Shown piece by piece: positions 24,438 through 37,527 of a stretch of 64,000 bases of DNA. The stretch is from positions 112,841,234 to 112,905,233 of the forward strand of contig OZ035962.1 in NCBI GenBank assembly GCA_964034945.1, read 5' to 3'. Both the position numbers and the translations under genes were made by a program. This DNA comes from Chrysopilus asiliformis (lineage: Eukaryota; Arthropoda; Insecta; Diptera; Rhagionidae). The notes below the pieces were generated by a model. That model was given only the letters and a program-made list of their open reading frames with translations, was not told where the DNA came from and did no database searches. The number at the start of each line of letters is the position of its first letter. The first letter of the stretch is position 1.

Positions 24438-25139
24438 AACAGAGACAGAGAGACAGAGAGACATAGAGACAGAGAGACAGAGAGACAGATAGACAGAGAG
24501 ACAGAGAGACAGATAGACAGATAGACAGATAGACAGAGAGACAGAGAGACAGAGAGACAGAGAGACAGAGAGACAGAGAGACAGAGAGACAGAGAGACAG
24601 AGAGACAGAGAGACAGAGAGACAGAGAGACAGAGAGACAGAGAGACAGAGAGACAGAGAGACAGAGAGACAGAGAGACAGAGAGACAGAGAGACAGAGAG
24701 ACAGAGAGACAGAGAGACAGAGAGACAGAGAGACAGAGAGACAGAGAGACAGAGAGACAGAGAGACAGAGAGACAGAGAGACAGAGAGACAGAGTGACAG
24801 AGAGACAGAGAGACAGAGAGACAGAGAGACAGAGAGACAGAGAGACAGAGAGACAGAGAGACAGAGAGACAGAGAGACAGAGAGACAGAGAGACAGAGAG
24901 ACAGAGAGACAGAGAGACAGAGACACAGAGACACAGAGACACAGAGAGACAGAGAGACAGAGAGACAGAGAGAGAGAGAGACAGAAAGACCGAGAGACAG
25001 AGAGACAGAGAGACAGAGAGACAGAGAGACAGAGAGACAGAGAGACAGAGAGACAGAGAGACAGAGAGACAGAGAGACAGAGAGACAGAGAGACAGAGAG
25101 ACAGAGAGACAGAGCGACAGAGAGACAGAGAGACAGACA
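24438..25139 (+). repeat. Long 8-bp tandem array (AGAGACAG)n
   Basis: About 700 bp, roughly 87 copies, of an 8-base unit AGAGACAG, nearly perfect between 24530 and 24915. Variants cluster: GATAGACA units at 24480-24530, GAGTGACAG at about 24791, three ACACAGAG units at 24921-24945, and an AGAGAGAG/GAAAGACC block at 24967-24990. Because 8 is not a multiple of 3, all three frames on both strands are long open frames with an octapeptide period (SLSLCLSV on the minus strand); these are not proteins. Confidence 0.97.
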
Positions 25140-25310
25140 GTCACAGGGAGTCGGAAAATCAGAGAATCAGACAGACACGGAGAGACGGAGAGACACTAAC
25201 GAAAAGAGACGGAAAGACGAAGAGACAGGGAAATACAGAAATAGAAAGACAGGCGAACAGATATATAGAGAGGCAGATACATAAAAAGAGACATAGAGAT
25301 ACATGGACAT
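25140..25310 (+). repeat. Decayed flank of the AGAGACAG array
   Basis: The array fades over 170 bp into imperfect AGAGAC/AGACGG/GATACA words, so the repeat was formerly longer or has expanded from an older, mutated edge. Confidence 0.7.
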
Positions 25311-28009
25311 ATACTCGTATAAATGTTGGCATTATTTTTTTCATACTTGCTTCAATACATAATAAATAGCAAATCTACTATATTCACATATGTTTTCATC
25401 ACTTGGGGTATAAAAAGTTTTATTTCGCTTAAATTGAAAGTGTGCTACAAATGTAAAATCCGAATGAACTGAAGTTTACCCAAATCAAAATCACATACTC
25501 GTAAACGTGCAGAATATGTGCGGAAAACCCTCTTTTTTCATAGGGAAAAGCTTCTACTGGAAGCGACACACAATCATCGTGATAAGCAAAAAAGGGAAAA
25601 AAAGGCATGGAAAATAAGAATGAACGACAAATGAAAATACTACTGGGAAAAATTTCGATGGAAATTTCAGATTAAAAGTGCAATAATGGGCGTACACTGA
25701 ATGAAAGAAGCTATAATTTCAGTCAGTCTTCATTATTGTATTTACATGACTGGCTGATGTGGTGCAGATTGTCATGGTGCAAGAAAAGTAATAAGAATAG
25801 TTGTACTAAAAAAAATTACACCACTCAAAAAAGTACACTTGACTCATTATGAGCGCAATTTGAATTGTTTTGTACGCCTTTATTGCAGACTTTTCCACAC
25901 CCTCAAACCCCGTATGGATTAATTCCTTTTTATACAAGCAGCTATCACCACTTTTACCACTGAGCGACGAGGTCTTTCTTAATTTCACCCAGTTTTATTC
26001 TCCAACAGTTTGGGGTTTTTTTTCAGTCCTTTTTCGTAGGCATTTTTCCGACTATGAGAAAATATGTGTGAAAACTCGTCGCTGCCGCGGGTGCCTAGGC
26101 AATAGAGACTGAAATTGGAGATTGTCTTTGTTGGAAGCCACAGCTGTCTGTCGGGTTTTTCTTTTCACTTTGGGATTTTTTTATTTCCCTGTTCAAGTGT
26201 CCTTTTGTAATTTCATAATTTTTTTTTCATTTCACCGAGGAAATCTATGGTAAAAAGTTTGACTAAAATAATGGGAATACTTTTTTGCTAATTGTGTGTA
26301 TTGTTAACAAAGCAAAATAAACATTTTAATATAAAAAGTGCATAATAACAGCTGGGGGAAAAAAAGGCTAGCATATAGATGAAAAGAAAAAAATTGGAGC
26401 ATGACGAGCAAGGTTTGGCGGTATTTTATCTTGTGTTTTTTTTTGTCAATTTTTTTTTTGATAACGAGTGAAAAAAAAATGAAAAAAATAAAAATAAAAA
26501 TAGAACTTGAGTGAAAATACAAAATAAAACAAACATAAAAACGTGTCTAAAAGCATTTTTAGTGCTATTTCACGTTCGTTTCGCACTCCTGCAAAAAGCA
26601 ACCCCATTGCAATTCTTGCGATTTGCATTCAGACGCATTGAATACGTGAGAGGATTAAAACTCTGATTTAACTCCGACAGGGTATATAATTCAATTTTTT
26701 TCTCAACCATCATAATATCGGGACCTTGTGGCTTTAATTCTATTCACTTTACTGTAGAGCTGATGCCTTTGTTTTTATATAGTTCGTTTTTTTTTACTCT
26801 CCCTACTACTAGCAGTGGCAAATGTAATTGGAGTTTTTAACCCTTCGCCTCGTTACCATTAGCAGTACATTTTCACCATATTTGCATTACAAAACTGCGA
26901 AAATATAACAACTAGCATAACTAAAATGAAATGCAGTCTACCACTAGACGTAATCCTGACATAATGCAGTTAACGATGGTTAGTAAAATGCAAAAGAATC
27001 AGAAAAAAATGTGAAAAAAATTATTATGCAAATATGTGTGTATGTATAACTTCTTTTGCATCGCTTACTTGTTCCTCATGTATTTCCACTTCATGATACT
27101 CTCCTTGAACGTATACAGGCAGAAAAAAAAATCTTGTATTTAATTCTTTCGTTTTTTGGACAAAGTTTAGCTTCTCAAAGGGAATAATACATGAATGCTA
27201 ACGCGGGTGAAATGAATTCCTCTAAGGGACGAATTGCGAATTTTCAATTTCATCCGTGCCATGCAGGAGGAGTAAAGGAAGTTGAGTGCACACGCAAATC
27301 CACCCCCAATTCACCTAGTCATGTTCACAAGGACATCCTATTCTATCCTCATTCACACAAAAGTCATTCTCAATATAAATTAAAAGCATTCCGCCAACTT
27401 TGCATAAAATGGTCATTTGTTAGGAAAAGAAAATATGGCAGGCAACCAGCCAACAAAGTCCGAGTCCTGTTTTCGTATAAAATCAGACAGAAGACTCGGA
27501 ATATCAACAGCATTTCATTTTTTAATGGACCGGCGATGTGCATAATACATAAGTTCATTATATTCTTGATAATTCACAGTCGAATATGCAAAAAGAGAAT
27601 AGCCTTTGTACAGTCAAAATGGTAAAAATATACCTTGAAAAAAAAACAAATATAACTTGGCATAATTTCTCCCCTGTATGCAGAAAAAGAAATATTTCTC
27701 ATAATTCATATTTTTTATATTTTTATCATTTTGTGAAATCTTGGTTGCTTAGAAAGTTTCTTCGAAACGACATATATTTTAACCTATGTGGGAAAATCAA
27801 AAAAAATATTTTGCTCACGATTTTTTGTAACAAGTATTTCCGGGTTATAAAAAAATCTATCGCTAAGTTTCGCAAATGTTTTAATAAAAATAATTAACTA
27901 ATAGTGCTCTATACTTCGATTTAAAACCCATATAAATGCGAAATTCTGTAAAAGCAAACCGTGTAAAAGAGCTGTCCATATAATACCATACGTCATACTT
28001 TTAGAGAAG
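25311..28009. other. Gene-free stretch
   Basis: No supported gene. The 144-codon ORF at 27191-27625 (+) has no domain, no repeats and normal non-coding composition; I leave it uncalled. Long poly-A and poly-T tracts occur at 26420-26520. Confidence 0.4.
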
Positions 28010-28115
28010 AGAAGCTGTGATGGGGTTTAGAACTACTTCACACCGCGAAAAAATATGATGAGGGGGTTGAAAAGAACCAAAATTAGCGAGTTGTAAACTC
28101 CCCCTCCCTTTGATA
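28010..28115 (+). repeat. Dispersed repeat with GGGGTTGAAAAG core, copy 1
   Basis: The words GAACTACTTCACAC, GGGGGTTGAAAAG and CCAAAATTAGCGAG recur in the same order at about 40870-41020 (GAACTGCTTCTCAC, GGGGTTGAAAAGG, GAAATTAGAAAAAG). Origin unknown; borders approximate. Confidence 0.45.
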
Positions 28116-28250
28116 ACAATCCATTTTTGTGTGCTTCAAAATTGTGAAAAAACGATTAAAAGCTTGTCTCCATTTTCGTTTGTGATTGAAAATGTATCTT
28201 AGTTCTTCGGTATGCAACAAAAAATGCGCCGCAGGTAAAATTTTTAATTA

Positions 28251-28734
28251 AAACATAACAAAAGCTATATTTGCCAATCTGGCAATTATTCAAAACCCGT
28301 ATGGTGATTTAAGTGAACGGCGAACAGTTGTACCAAAATTCCACTTTGAAGTCAAACTTTCCAAAAAGATTTTTTAAAATGTATTCCAATCGGATTTTGA
28401 TGTATGGGAGTTTTAAAAAACGTTTTCGTTCGTATAGGGGTACCCCATTTTTGCCCATTAACGAACTTAGCGTAAAATTTCAAGTCTCTAGCTCAATCCG
28501 TGCGCCCGCAATCCGCGCCACAGACAGACGGACGGACAGACGGATGGACAGACGGACGGACAGACGGACGGACAGACGGACGGACGGACGGACGGACATG
28601 CAAAATTCAGTTTTTTTCATCATTCTAAACACACTGGTCTAATTCATTTTTGTGTGTGATAACAGGATCTTGGCGTTACAAACAGTAAGGCAAATCTAAT
28701 ATACCCTTTGGTTTCACCATACGGGTATAAAAAT
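28251..28734 (-). mobile_element. HINE-like element, copy 4
   Basis: Reverse-orientation copy with both family ends (AAACATAACAAAAGC on the left, GGGTATAAAAA on the right), both subterminal repeats and a GACR tract at 28523-28597. It lacks the GTGCATCTTATC block. A GCGCCGCAGG motif lies 25 bp outside its left end. The arginine/aspartate-rich ORF 28313-28642 is translated repeat. Confidence 0.85.
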
Positions 28735-28795
28735 GCATACAGGTAGAAAGTATTGCGTCTCAAGCGAAAAATTTTAAATGCCAAGGCCAAATATA

Positions 28796-28994
28796 CTCGG
28801 AGAGAAATCCAAATAGGATTATACGAGGCAGTGGACTTTTATGATTCCCTAAAAATATGGAATCATTCCTATATTTTTGTGGAAATTTTCAATTTTTTGG
28901 CATAAATTCCCTTTTGTTTGTGAGTCATAACCAAAAAATTTCACTGTCTCTAAAAATTTCATTGTAGTAATCTGTCCTATTATTTCTCTCCGTG
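28796..28994. mobile_element. TA-flanked MITE with CGGAGAGAAAT ends
   Basis: The left end CTCGGAGAGAAATCC and the right end TTATTTCTCTCCGTG form inverted repeats flanked by TA (28794-28795 and 28995-28996). The termini resemble those of the larger element at 47773-48882. Non-coding. Confidence 0.6.
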
Positions 28995-29007
28995 TACCCT
29001 TAAATTA

Positions 29008-29209
29008 GGGTTGACATCCTGCCTTCATTTTCCCCGGACGCTGTCCTCTATTTAAGGGCGTCCGGGGGTATGTTTGTTCTTTTTTAATTACACTCAAGGT
29101 AGCAAAATGCAACCTTAGAAAAGCAGTTCGCCGGAGACATTAAAAAAAATCCACCGGATATCTTAAATAGAGAACAATGTCTGGGAGAAATAGTACGGAA
29201 AGGCAACCC
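29008..29209. mobile_element. GGGTTG-ended MITE with TA duplication
   Basis: The ends GGGTTGACATCC and GGAAAGGCAACCC are flanked by TA (29006-29007 and 29210-29211). Internal words GGACGCTGTCCTC and GTCCGGGG match the fragment at about 44996-45116 and belong with the GGGTGACC-ended element at 62978. Confidence 0.6.
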
Positions 29210-29211
29210 TA

Positions 29212-31860
29212 CCTTAAATAATTGCTAGAGGGGTGCATTGCCATGTTTTGTTTGTTGTGACGTCCGAATTTGACGCCGTGAACTTGCAAATGTCTCAAAA
29301 TGTCGCCAAAAAGGCTGCGCCGCCATATAAAACTGACGCTCTAGGTGGTCGCCTCCCCAGCTTCAATGTCTTGCCGCTCAGCTTTCTCAAATAAAATGAC
29401 CATGGAAGAAAATGTTGATCATCTTGCGAATCACCGGTTTGAATTTTTTGAACTCATCTATATTTTACATCCGACCATCCGACTAGTGGCGATTTTAGTG
29501 CCCCCTTTCCCCTTGACACGGTGCTAATTGCCAATAAAGGCTTCACGGCGGTACTTTGATAACTCGATGGTTATTTTTATGTGCATTTTTTATTTTTGAA
29601 AAAAACAATCTTACTTACTTGCTTTGATTAAGCCCAAATTTTTGGCTCGTGTTTTCTGAAAACAGATTCCCGAAAGTAAAAGCTAAATTTTGTCACAAAT
29701 CAAATGTTTGCTACCATGATGCCCAAAACTTTTCGGCCTACCATACCCTCGTAACCCTACTTTTCAAATCATCCAAATTCGATTGGAGTTACTATTTAAA
29801 AAAAAATCACAATCAAATAACACGACATGAATTGAACCTTAAAAAAATCGTTTGAAGTTTTTAAATCACATCACAGAGTTTGGCTTATGGAAATTGACGC
29901 TTTTCTGATGTTTTAACTGTTAAAGTCAAAAATCCCTCCGGAGTCCTCAATGAAGTTTTCATTACTACTGCGTTTTGAGTGTATTTGTATTCAGGTTCAA
30001 CTGTATTTGATTTCTCGTTCCATTAATTCTATAACTGTGCTTATTTCCCACTAGATGGGATCACAAATCGGAATCAGGATACGAACTAGGAGCGGTAGGG
30101 CGAGGCAGGACCTGTCAAGGCTAGGCCAACCAACGTAACGCAAGAATCAAAGGCAGAGAAATGTAAATTGGAATCACAATTATTAGATTTTCCGGAGTCA
30201 GCATTCTGAGAATGGAACGCGAAATATGCTCATTTTCTATCCAGTTCGAGGGTAACATTTCCACTTGGAATGAATTGAAGGGTATATATACATATATATA
30301 GGTAAGTTGTTGAGGGCGAGGAACAACACTGAAATGGGATGTCTTGTTTCGTTTTGTTACATTTGCTATGCGAAACCGGTAAATCGTATTATGTTGTTAT
30401 TCCTTAAGCAGCATTAAAATCATTTGGCACCCACCATAACGAAACAAAAATAGTCAATGCGGAAAAATATTCCACCCTGTGGACGCCTTCATTCCATTCC
30501 CATTCCATCTCACATAACGTTCGATTTGGTTCCATTTACCCCAGAAATGTCCCGGTCCCGACTCGACCCGACATCCATGGCAATTTATCATTCCTATGCT
30601 CTTGTCTGTTGTCTTGCTATGGTGGGCTATGATGATTGAAAATGTAAATAATTAGGGATAAAAGATTTGCTCTTTTAATTGTGCATGAACCTTCAATAAG
30701 TTTGAAAAGATCAAGAAAACATTAAACGGTTAATCTAATGATGATAAATTATATCTTATCGGATGTGTCGTGAAAGGCATCATAATATAATATTTCCTAA
30801 AGGTGTGCATAAACTAAGGTAGATAATGAAATGAAAATATCTTTATATACATTAACTACCTTCGCACTGTGAAACATATATCAACAAATTGTTAGGTAGG
30901 AATATCACGCCATCGCCATGAAAATTGAATTCACATTTTATCATGAAAATCGTTGTACGAACAAACGAAAGCTTTTCACTGAGATATTATGTCTTAGTTA
31001 AGACCAGTTTATTCATATCTATCTACTCATATATCTATATGTTTCTATACTAATATTATGTTCGTTTATAGTTTTTAGATGGGAAACGTAATTTGAATAC
31101 TGTTTTTGTAGTATAGAAAATTTGAATCCCATAGCATTCAGACCTTTTCGAAGATGGTTGAATTTCGCTGGGAAAATGTTTAAATAAATAAAAGAATCAA
31201 TAAATTCGTACTATGGAAATGCGAGATTTTCCTGAATCGGGGTATTAAACTTGAAATATCTAACTGACTTTTCGACTTACTTTAAATTTTCAAATTAAAC
31301 GATGGGAGTGATTCCTAGAATAACAAAAAAAAAAGAATACTTATTCTAGAATTTAATTGGGATAGAATAGGATTTATTGTTTTAATTTTAAACGAATGTA
31401 TGTTAATTTAAATCAGCCAGAAGATTGTTGTGATTTGATATTGTTGGTTTTGCGGAACTGGTTCATAGACTATAAATATTTGAAATAATGAATAATCAAT
31501 TTGTAATAATGAATTATGAAAATATTCAAATTATTTGATAAATACCTGTAAAAAAATTTCGTAAAATTTACGTAGGCAGTTTTAATGCAATACCTTTTTG
31601 TCATGCTGATCGCCATGATGAGTTTTTTTTTTCGCTATGAACGCACCTAGATTTAGGGTCGGGAGGGGACGGAGAGGGTACAGGGAGGGAATTTCGTTCC
31701 ATCATACAAAAAAGTCAAAATTTCAAATTTAAGGAAAGTTTTACATTCTTGTTCAATGCATCTCAAAAATTTTGACTGCGGCGCATTTGTTTCTCTGAGT
31801 ACTTTCAAATCTTCAGTTACCGTCATTTATAAGGCATGAAAAAAAAGATAATGATTTTTT
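29212..31860. other. Gene-free stretch
   Basis: A GC-richer patch at 29250-29420 and another at 30460-30630 gave no domain. A reversed copy of the GCGCCGCAG motif (GACTGCGGCGCATTT) lies at 31774-31788. No gene supported. Confidence 0.4.
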
Positions 31861-32047
31861 GAGATCTGGAGTGATATTCCGTAACTTGTTTCAAGCGTTT
31901 GTTTCGACTTAGAAGAACAAGAAGTATTCGCTGTCTCTGTTTTGACCAAAATAAATGACAGAGAGAAACCGAAATAGCAAATACCACTTTTTCTTCTAAC
32001 TCGAAACAAACGCTTGAATCAAATTACGGAATACCACTCCAGATTTC
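31861..32047. mobile_element. Fold-back MITE with about 80-bp arms, 187 bp
   Basis: The left arm GAGATCTGGAGTGATATTCC...TCAAGCGTTTGTTTCGA pairs with the right arm TCGAAACAAACGCTTGA...GGAATACCACTCCAGATTTC. The arms extend almost to the centre. Target duplication is not clear because both flanks are T-rich. No coding content. Confidence 0.7.
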
Positions 32048-32114
32048 TTAATTCTCGTCGAAGTAATGTGATATGACAATTTTTCGATTTCCTATTTTTT
32101 CCGCATCACAGAGC

Positions 32115-32669
32115 TTTTTATACCCGTATGGTGAAACCAAAGGGTATATTAACTTTGCCTTACCGTTTGTAACTCCAAGATCCCGTCATCACACATAAAA
32201 ATGAATTACACCATTGTGTTTAGAATGATAAAAATAATTAATTTCTGCATGTCTGTCCGTCTGTCCGTCTGTCTGTCTGTCTGTGGCGCGGATTGCGGGA
32301 ACACGGATTCAGCTAGAGATTTGAAATTTTGCGCAGATCCGGTTTTCGTAAAATGCGAGGCTAAGTTCGTTAATGGGCAAAAATGGACCATTAGGAGGGG
32401 TACCCCCATACGAACGAAAACGGTTTTTGTGAATATCTCGAAAACGGTGCATCTTATCAAAAAAGTGCAAGAACAAAAGTTATTTAGAATATGATTCTAC
32501 ATAAAACTCCCATACATCAAAATCCGATTGGAATAAATTTTAAAAAATCTTATTGGAAAGTTTGACTTCAAAGTGGAATTTTGGTACAACTGTTCGAATT
32601 TTGATACGAATATCACCATACGGGTTTTCAATAATTGCCAAATTGGCAATTATAGCTTTTGTTATGTTT
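32115..32669 (+). mobile_element. HINE-like element, copy 5
   Basis: Complete copy with both ends, both subterminal inverted repeats, the TTGCCAAATTGGCAA hairpin and a short GTCY tract (32250-32284). ORFs on both strands here are repeat-derived. Confidence 0.87.
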
Positions 32670-35600
32670 TCTGGTTGTTTATAAATAAACTTAGAGGCCC
32701 AGGCTCTTCGAGATGTGTAGCGCCGAGGATGATGATTATACGACATTTACGCCTAAGCAACATGGCGAAGTTGTCAATAGAAAAAGAGTTGACGATTGAT
32801 AAGATATTGAGAATGTTGGTTTTCAGTCAGTTTCTGGTAAAGGGTTAGGGCGCCAAATTTGAGTTTCCGCCCCGAGCGGCGTTAAGTGTTGCTACGCTAC
32901 TGGCCGTTCTCTTCTCTATATTTTTCTTACATTCTCCATTTTCTTCCCTCTTTCCCTCTTCTCACCCCCCCCCCCCCCACCCTCCACCCCATTCAAAAGC
33001 TGACAAAAAACATCTCACAGAATCCAGAGAAAAGCGATTTTGACAAAAATCCTGTGGAAGTCATGTACGAGTAATCCGATTGAATTTAAAAAAAAGTTAG
33101 CTTCAGTTAGATTTTGATGAATGGTAAAGTTATGTAAAATCATATTTTAAAAAACTTTGTTTGTTTAAGAACTTTCTGAAAAAATTACTCGTTTTCGGAA
33201 AAATCGCAAAAATCTTTTCTCCGAATTTTTTTCTGAAACTAATTTCCCCTTTGATGAGCCACCAAAACCATTTTGTGGCAAATTCTCCTCAAAAGGTATT
33301 TTAAAACACGAAAATCGAAGTATTCACTTACGTTTGGCAACTATTTTTTCTCATTCAATAAAAATCACTGGAGTGTGTTTAATTATATACGAGTATATAC
33401 TGCCTACTTATTTTCAAAGCTTCACCAAAGGTTTAAAAGTTTTTAGTCTAGCAAATCTCAATGGTACTTAAACTTGTCAGGTATTTAGTGATTTATTCAA
33501 TTAGTATTAATATAATTGTAATCCACTTGATTCTTGATTTTCCTATAATTCCAGTTACATACTTCTTGTAATTGAAATCCCTATCACGGTTAATTAAATT
33601 CGTATGTCAGCATATACATATGTATGTATATTGGCTTATGTCAGAATGTCAGCTATGACATATAAAAACAAAAATTCAAATGGAAAAAAAAAAACAAGTA
33701 AAACCATGTGTGATTTTTATTATTGCAATCAAGTTGTGTCGTCATTAATTTACCTGAAAATCCTTTTTAATCTTTTGTTGTAAATTCGCATTTCGCTGAA
33801 ATGCACCTAGGCAATTAATAGTCAACAATATGATATATACTCTTACTATCAAAATTATATCTATTTGTATTTAAGTGAAATGTGTGGGTATATAAGTATG
33901 TAGTAATCAAATTTAAAGGTAAAGTGGAGACAAACAAATAAATTAATGTAAATGAATGTGAATATAAGTAATTACCGTAAATCACTGCCACAATAAAATT
34001 AAATTAATTTATTGAATAAAGTTACAATATGACATGATGCGATTCAATAATTAAGTAGGTAAATATTTGAATATTTAATAAATATTTGGCCGCAGGCAAC
34101 ATATCAAATATAAAAGAGATACACACGTGTATGTTAAGTAAGTACCTGTTATCATTGGTTTAATTGGGTTCTATGGGTATTACATTGATTATAATAATAT
34201 GAAATGATCTAAAATCAAATATCAAAGATAAATTTTATATTTTATTCATATTAAATGTGTTATATTGTTCATTTGGGAAATATATTGAAACTTATATTCA
34301 TGCTAGAATTAATCTTTTAATCAAATTCTGATTTTGTATAAAGCATGTCTTACAAGCATGCTTATGAATAATTAATATCGCCTTGTAATGAATGAATCAG
34401 CGAGAGGCTTTCCCTTAATTTTTCCCCCAAAAACATCAACATCGAGCAAACATACAAGGAAAATGTTAAAATTAGAAGATATACGAGTATCATAAGAATA
34501 ACATGAAGAAAAAGAAGAAGAAGAAGAAGAAGCAGTATACTAGTAGGTAGCATATAAGAAGAAGGATATATGGGCATGCGAAGATTTTCAAGGACTCGAC
34601 TCAACTCAACTCCACTGCCTGATGTACATTTTGATTTGCAGATGTTGTTTCCATCTACAAGTATCTTTCTTTGATGCTGCTCCTCCTCCTTATCCTATGT
34701 CTCCTACATGGCTCCCATATCTTCTAAATATACTATAGTCGGTATATTCAAGTCAACTAAACTTATCTGAATGTAGCTTACTTGGGCTACATTATTTATT
34801 TGATATTATCCAAAGTATGAATATGCGTTTGTTTGTGTGATTTTGTAAAATAGCTGTTGAAATTTGTGTACTGGGAGATGAAGAAAACGGCGATGAAATT
34901 GGGACAAAGTCGTCCCCCTACTCATCCCCCTCTCCCCTCCCACCACCACCCGCCCTTCCACCAACAATCTTGTACGGACAAATATGTATGCATAACATAC
35001 AATATTAAGATTCATTTTTTCAACATTTTCTTAGTCAAATACTTGCTTTTAGTTAACCAAACGAATATTAAAGAATTCATTAAAAGAAAAGATTTGTACG
35101 AGATATGATAATACGAGCTGTCGAATACAAATCACCAGCTTAATATATTATCCTTGTCATACCCCTCAATGGCCCTATCCCAACAACGATAAAATACTTT
35201 CGGATACTTCATTTATTCACATAAAAGCACGATACCCTCTCGTTCTACATATCATACAAAAAAAAAATACATAAGAGTGATTTTCTTAGTTGTTAAGTCA
35301 GTGATTCTTCAGAGTGCCTAAGATTTTTCTTAATCTTAACTCCAACAAAGTTTAAGCCATAGCATCATAAAAGTGAACAAGGAAACGAATACATGAATAT
35401 GTATTTAATAAAGGATTTGTTTTTAAATCACGGTGAAAGTGATTGATTGCACAAGATAGCAGCATGAATTGAACATCAAAACGTTATAACTTTTTAATAA
35501 CTTTTGAGAAAGTTTTGAAAGATTGTACTTAAAGCGTTATGACGAAAATGCGAAAATTCGCTTAAACACAAATTTCCGTCTTGCAAACCCTTTTGGTAAA

Positions 35601-36404
35601 GATATAAATTTTGAAAAGATAAACTTTCACGAAAAGAACGGGAGTTGCTTTTGAAAACAAGTCAAAAAATTAAAACAAATAATGTTTGTGCGTAATTTTA
35701 ACCTTTTTTTGAGTAGCACTCAAGACAAATACTGGATATGGAATAAATTAAAATTTGCATAAATTTTATTTTCTTTTTGTTTTTCATTTTTTTTTTTTTG
35801 CTATTTCTATTTATAACAATTTTCAAAGAAAAATTTACTCGATACTTTAACTGCAATGTTATCTAGATAAATTTAACATATACGTATGTGGGTTGAGAGT
35901 GAACTTTTTGTAAAATAAAAATAGAATTCACCTGTTGCTTCAATTCAGTCGGTCAAATATACCTGCAAAATATCGGAAAAAATACTGGTTGTAATTTCAC
36001 TCGTATTGATTTCACTTTCAAACCTAGAGTAATTGACCTTAATAAAAAAAAAATCATGGAAAGGGATACTCTTAGCAAAGAGGTAATTATGAAATGTATA
36101 TTAAATAAAATTCACTTTTTCAGGTTAACATGAAATTAACACATTTTGTTTTTACATCGACCGAAAATGAGTTCTGTTTAATTTTTGTCTGGTTGTCAGT
36201 TTATTTTTTATAAACATCACGTGAACATGGCAGGATGGAATATCATGAAACTTGGCGGTTTGTTTAATGAAATGTCGGATAAAAATATTAACTATAAATT
36301 ATTTTGAGGAAGCCACGCTTCCCTCGTGGAAAAATTTATTGTGACTTTTTCAGAAAGTGTGCTTTAAATCGAAAAAAGCAAAATGTTAAAAACTAGATTT
36401 TATA
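32670..36404. other. Gene-free stretch
   Basis: Contains a run of 14 C at 32965-32978, an eroded block at about 33066-33240 whose words (AATCCGATTGAA, ATTTTGATGAATGG) echo the HINE-like family, a GCCGCAGG motif at 34089, and a GAA trinucleotide repeat at about 34504-34532. No gene supported. Confidence 0.4.
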
Positions 36405-36682
36405 AAAACTAACTTGCATACCCGTCGTTGCCGGGTTAAGTTTTTTCAATTTTTTTTATGGTCTATGTTGGAGCTAAACTTTAGGTCAATCGGTTCAGTA
36501 GTTTCCCCGCGAAAGAGTAACATAGCCCAAAAACTAAGTTTCGAAATCACTTTACCCCCTCCCCTTTCTCCCCCCACCCCTCGCGCTACTTTTCCGTATG
36601 CCTATGTTGGAACCAGAACTACCACAGACACTCATGCCAAATTTCAAGTCAATCGGTTCAACCGTTTTTGCGTGAAAGAGGA

Positions 36683-36725
<43 letters not shown>

Positions 36726-36752
36726 CCAACTCATTTTTATATATTAGTATGA
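36405..36752 (+). mobile_element. Three-module retroelement-like repeat, copy 2
   Basis: Begins ACTTGCATACCCGTCGTTGC (with a CCGGGT complement following) and ends TATATATTAGTATGAT. Carries two of the modules built around AATCGGTTCAG.., a C-rich CCCCCTCCCC spacer and an (ACAG)n tail at 36684-36724. Sequence style (CGTGAAAGAGGAACAGACAG, TATATTAGTATGAT) resembles 3' tails of RTE-type and related elements in insects; the coding part is absent. Confidence 0.7.
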
Positions 36753-36868
36753 TTATCCATACATTAAAACTCAGCACGATTTTTCTTTCCACGCTCAAAT
36801 ATTTCCAATTTTTTTTAAAGAGATTTTAATTACTTATAACCATAACACAAAATTACACAAGAGTGTAA

Positions 36869-36985
36869 AGGCCTGTGTCCACATGGAAGTAACTTCTGGA
36901 AGTTCTTCTGGAATTCCATGCTTTGCTGTTTTTTCAGAGTTTTTTTGCGACTTCTGCAAGTAAACTTCCATGTGGACACAGGCCT
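36869..36985. mobile_element. PIF/Harbinger-like MITE, 117 bp
   Basis: Inverted ends AGGCCTGTGTCCACATGGAA and TTCCATGTGGACACAGGCCT are perfect over the first 20 bp and flanked by TAA (36866-36868 and 36986-36988). Related to the 169-bp copy at 44755. The ORF through it (36834-37085, minus) is not a gene. Confidence 0.85.
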
Positions 36986-37224
36986 TAAGAAAGGTTTTCA
37001 AATTTTTACCGAAAGAATCTTCGAGGGTGACTTCAAGGGTGTATATTTTAATACCCACACATCCTTGGGCGTGAGGTAACCACAAATTTTATGTAGCAGA
37101 AAATTAAAAATTTGAAGGGTGTACTTTTACCTCATTCGCGGTAATTAGAAAAATTACTCTCATAACTGAAGATACCAATACACCCCTGGACGAGAATAAA
37201 AAACTCAAAAAGACAATTAACAAA

Positions 37225-37527
37225 CATATTTAAAGCTACAATTGCCCTTCAAGAACTTAGCCTTTACGAGAAGGGCAACTCTACAAAATTTCAAGTCTCG
37301 AGCTCAATTCTTTCGAAAGTTATGGTATTCATTGACAGACAGACAGACAAACAGACAAACAGACAGACCGACGGACGGACATGCGGAAATCAAAATCTTT
37401 TGCCATCCCAAACACCTTGATGTATTTCATTTTTGTGACCGACCATTGTTTCGATGCGTTATAACATTTATAAATGGTATACTAAATCTAATATACTTCT
37501 ATATGATATATCATATAGAGTATAAAT
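37225..37527 (-). mobile_element. Divergent HINE-family relative
   Basis: Same block order as the main family in reverse orientation: AAGAACTTAGCC, AATTTCAAGTCTCGAGCTCA, a GACA/GACG tract (37336-37382), GGACATGCGGAAAT and CCAAACACCTTGATGTATTTC. Sequence identity to the main copies is low, suggesting an older or separate subfamily. A GTGCCGCAGGCGAA motif follows immediately at 37532. Confidence 0.6.

Noticed and set aside
24297..25369. Long ORFs on both strands encoding octapeptide repeats (SLSLCLSV on minus, ETERQRDR on plus)
   Set aside because: All frames are open because the DNA is a perfect 8-bp tandem repeat; no gene context, splice sites or domain.
27191..27625. 144-codon ORF on the + strand
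   Set aside because: No domain, no repeats, no promoter or splice context; ordinary length by chance over this much sequence.
32683..32848. ORF with LRGPGSSRCVAPRMMIIRH after HINE copy 5
   Set aside because: Looks like a piece of a repeat tail, but I could not match it to any family with confidence.
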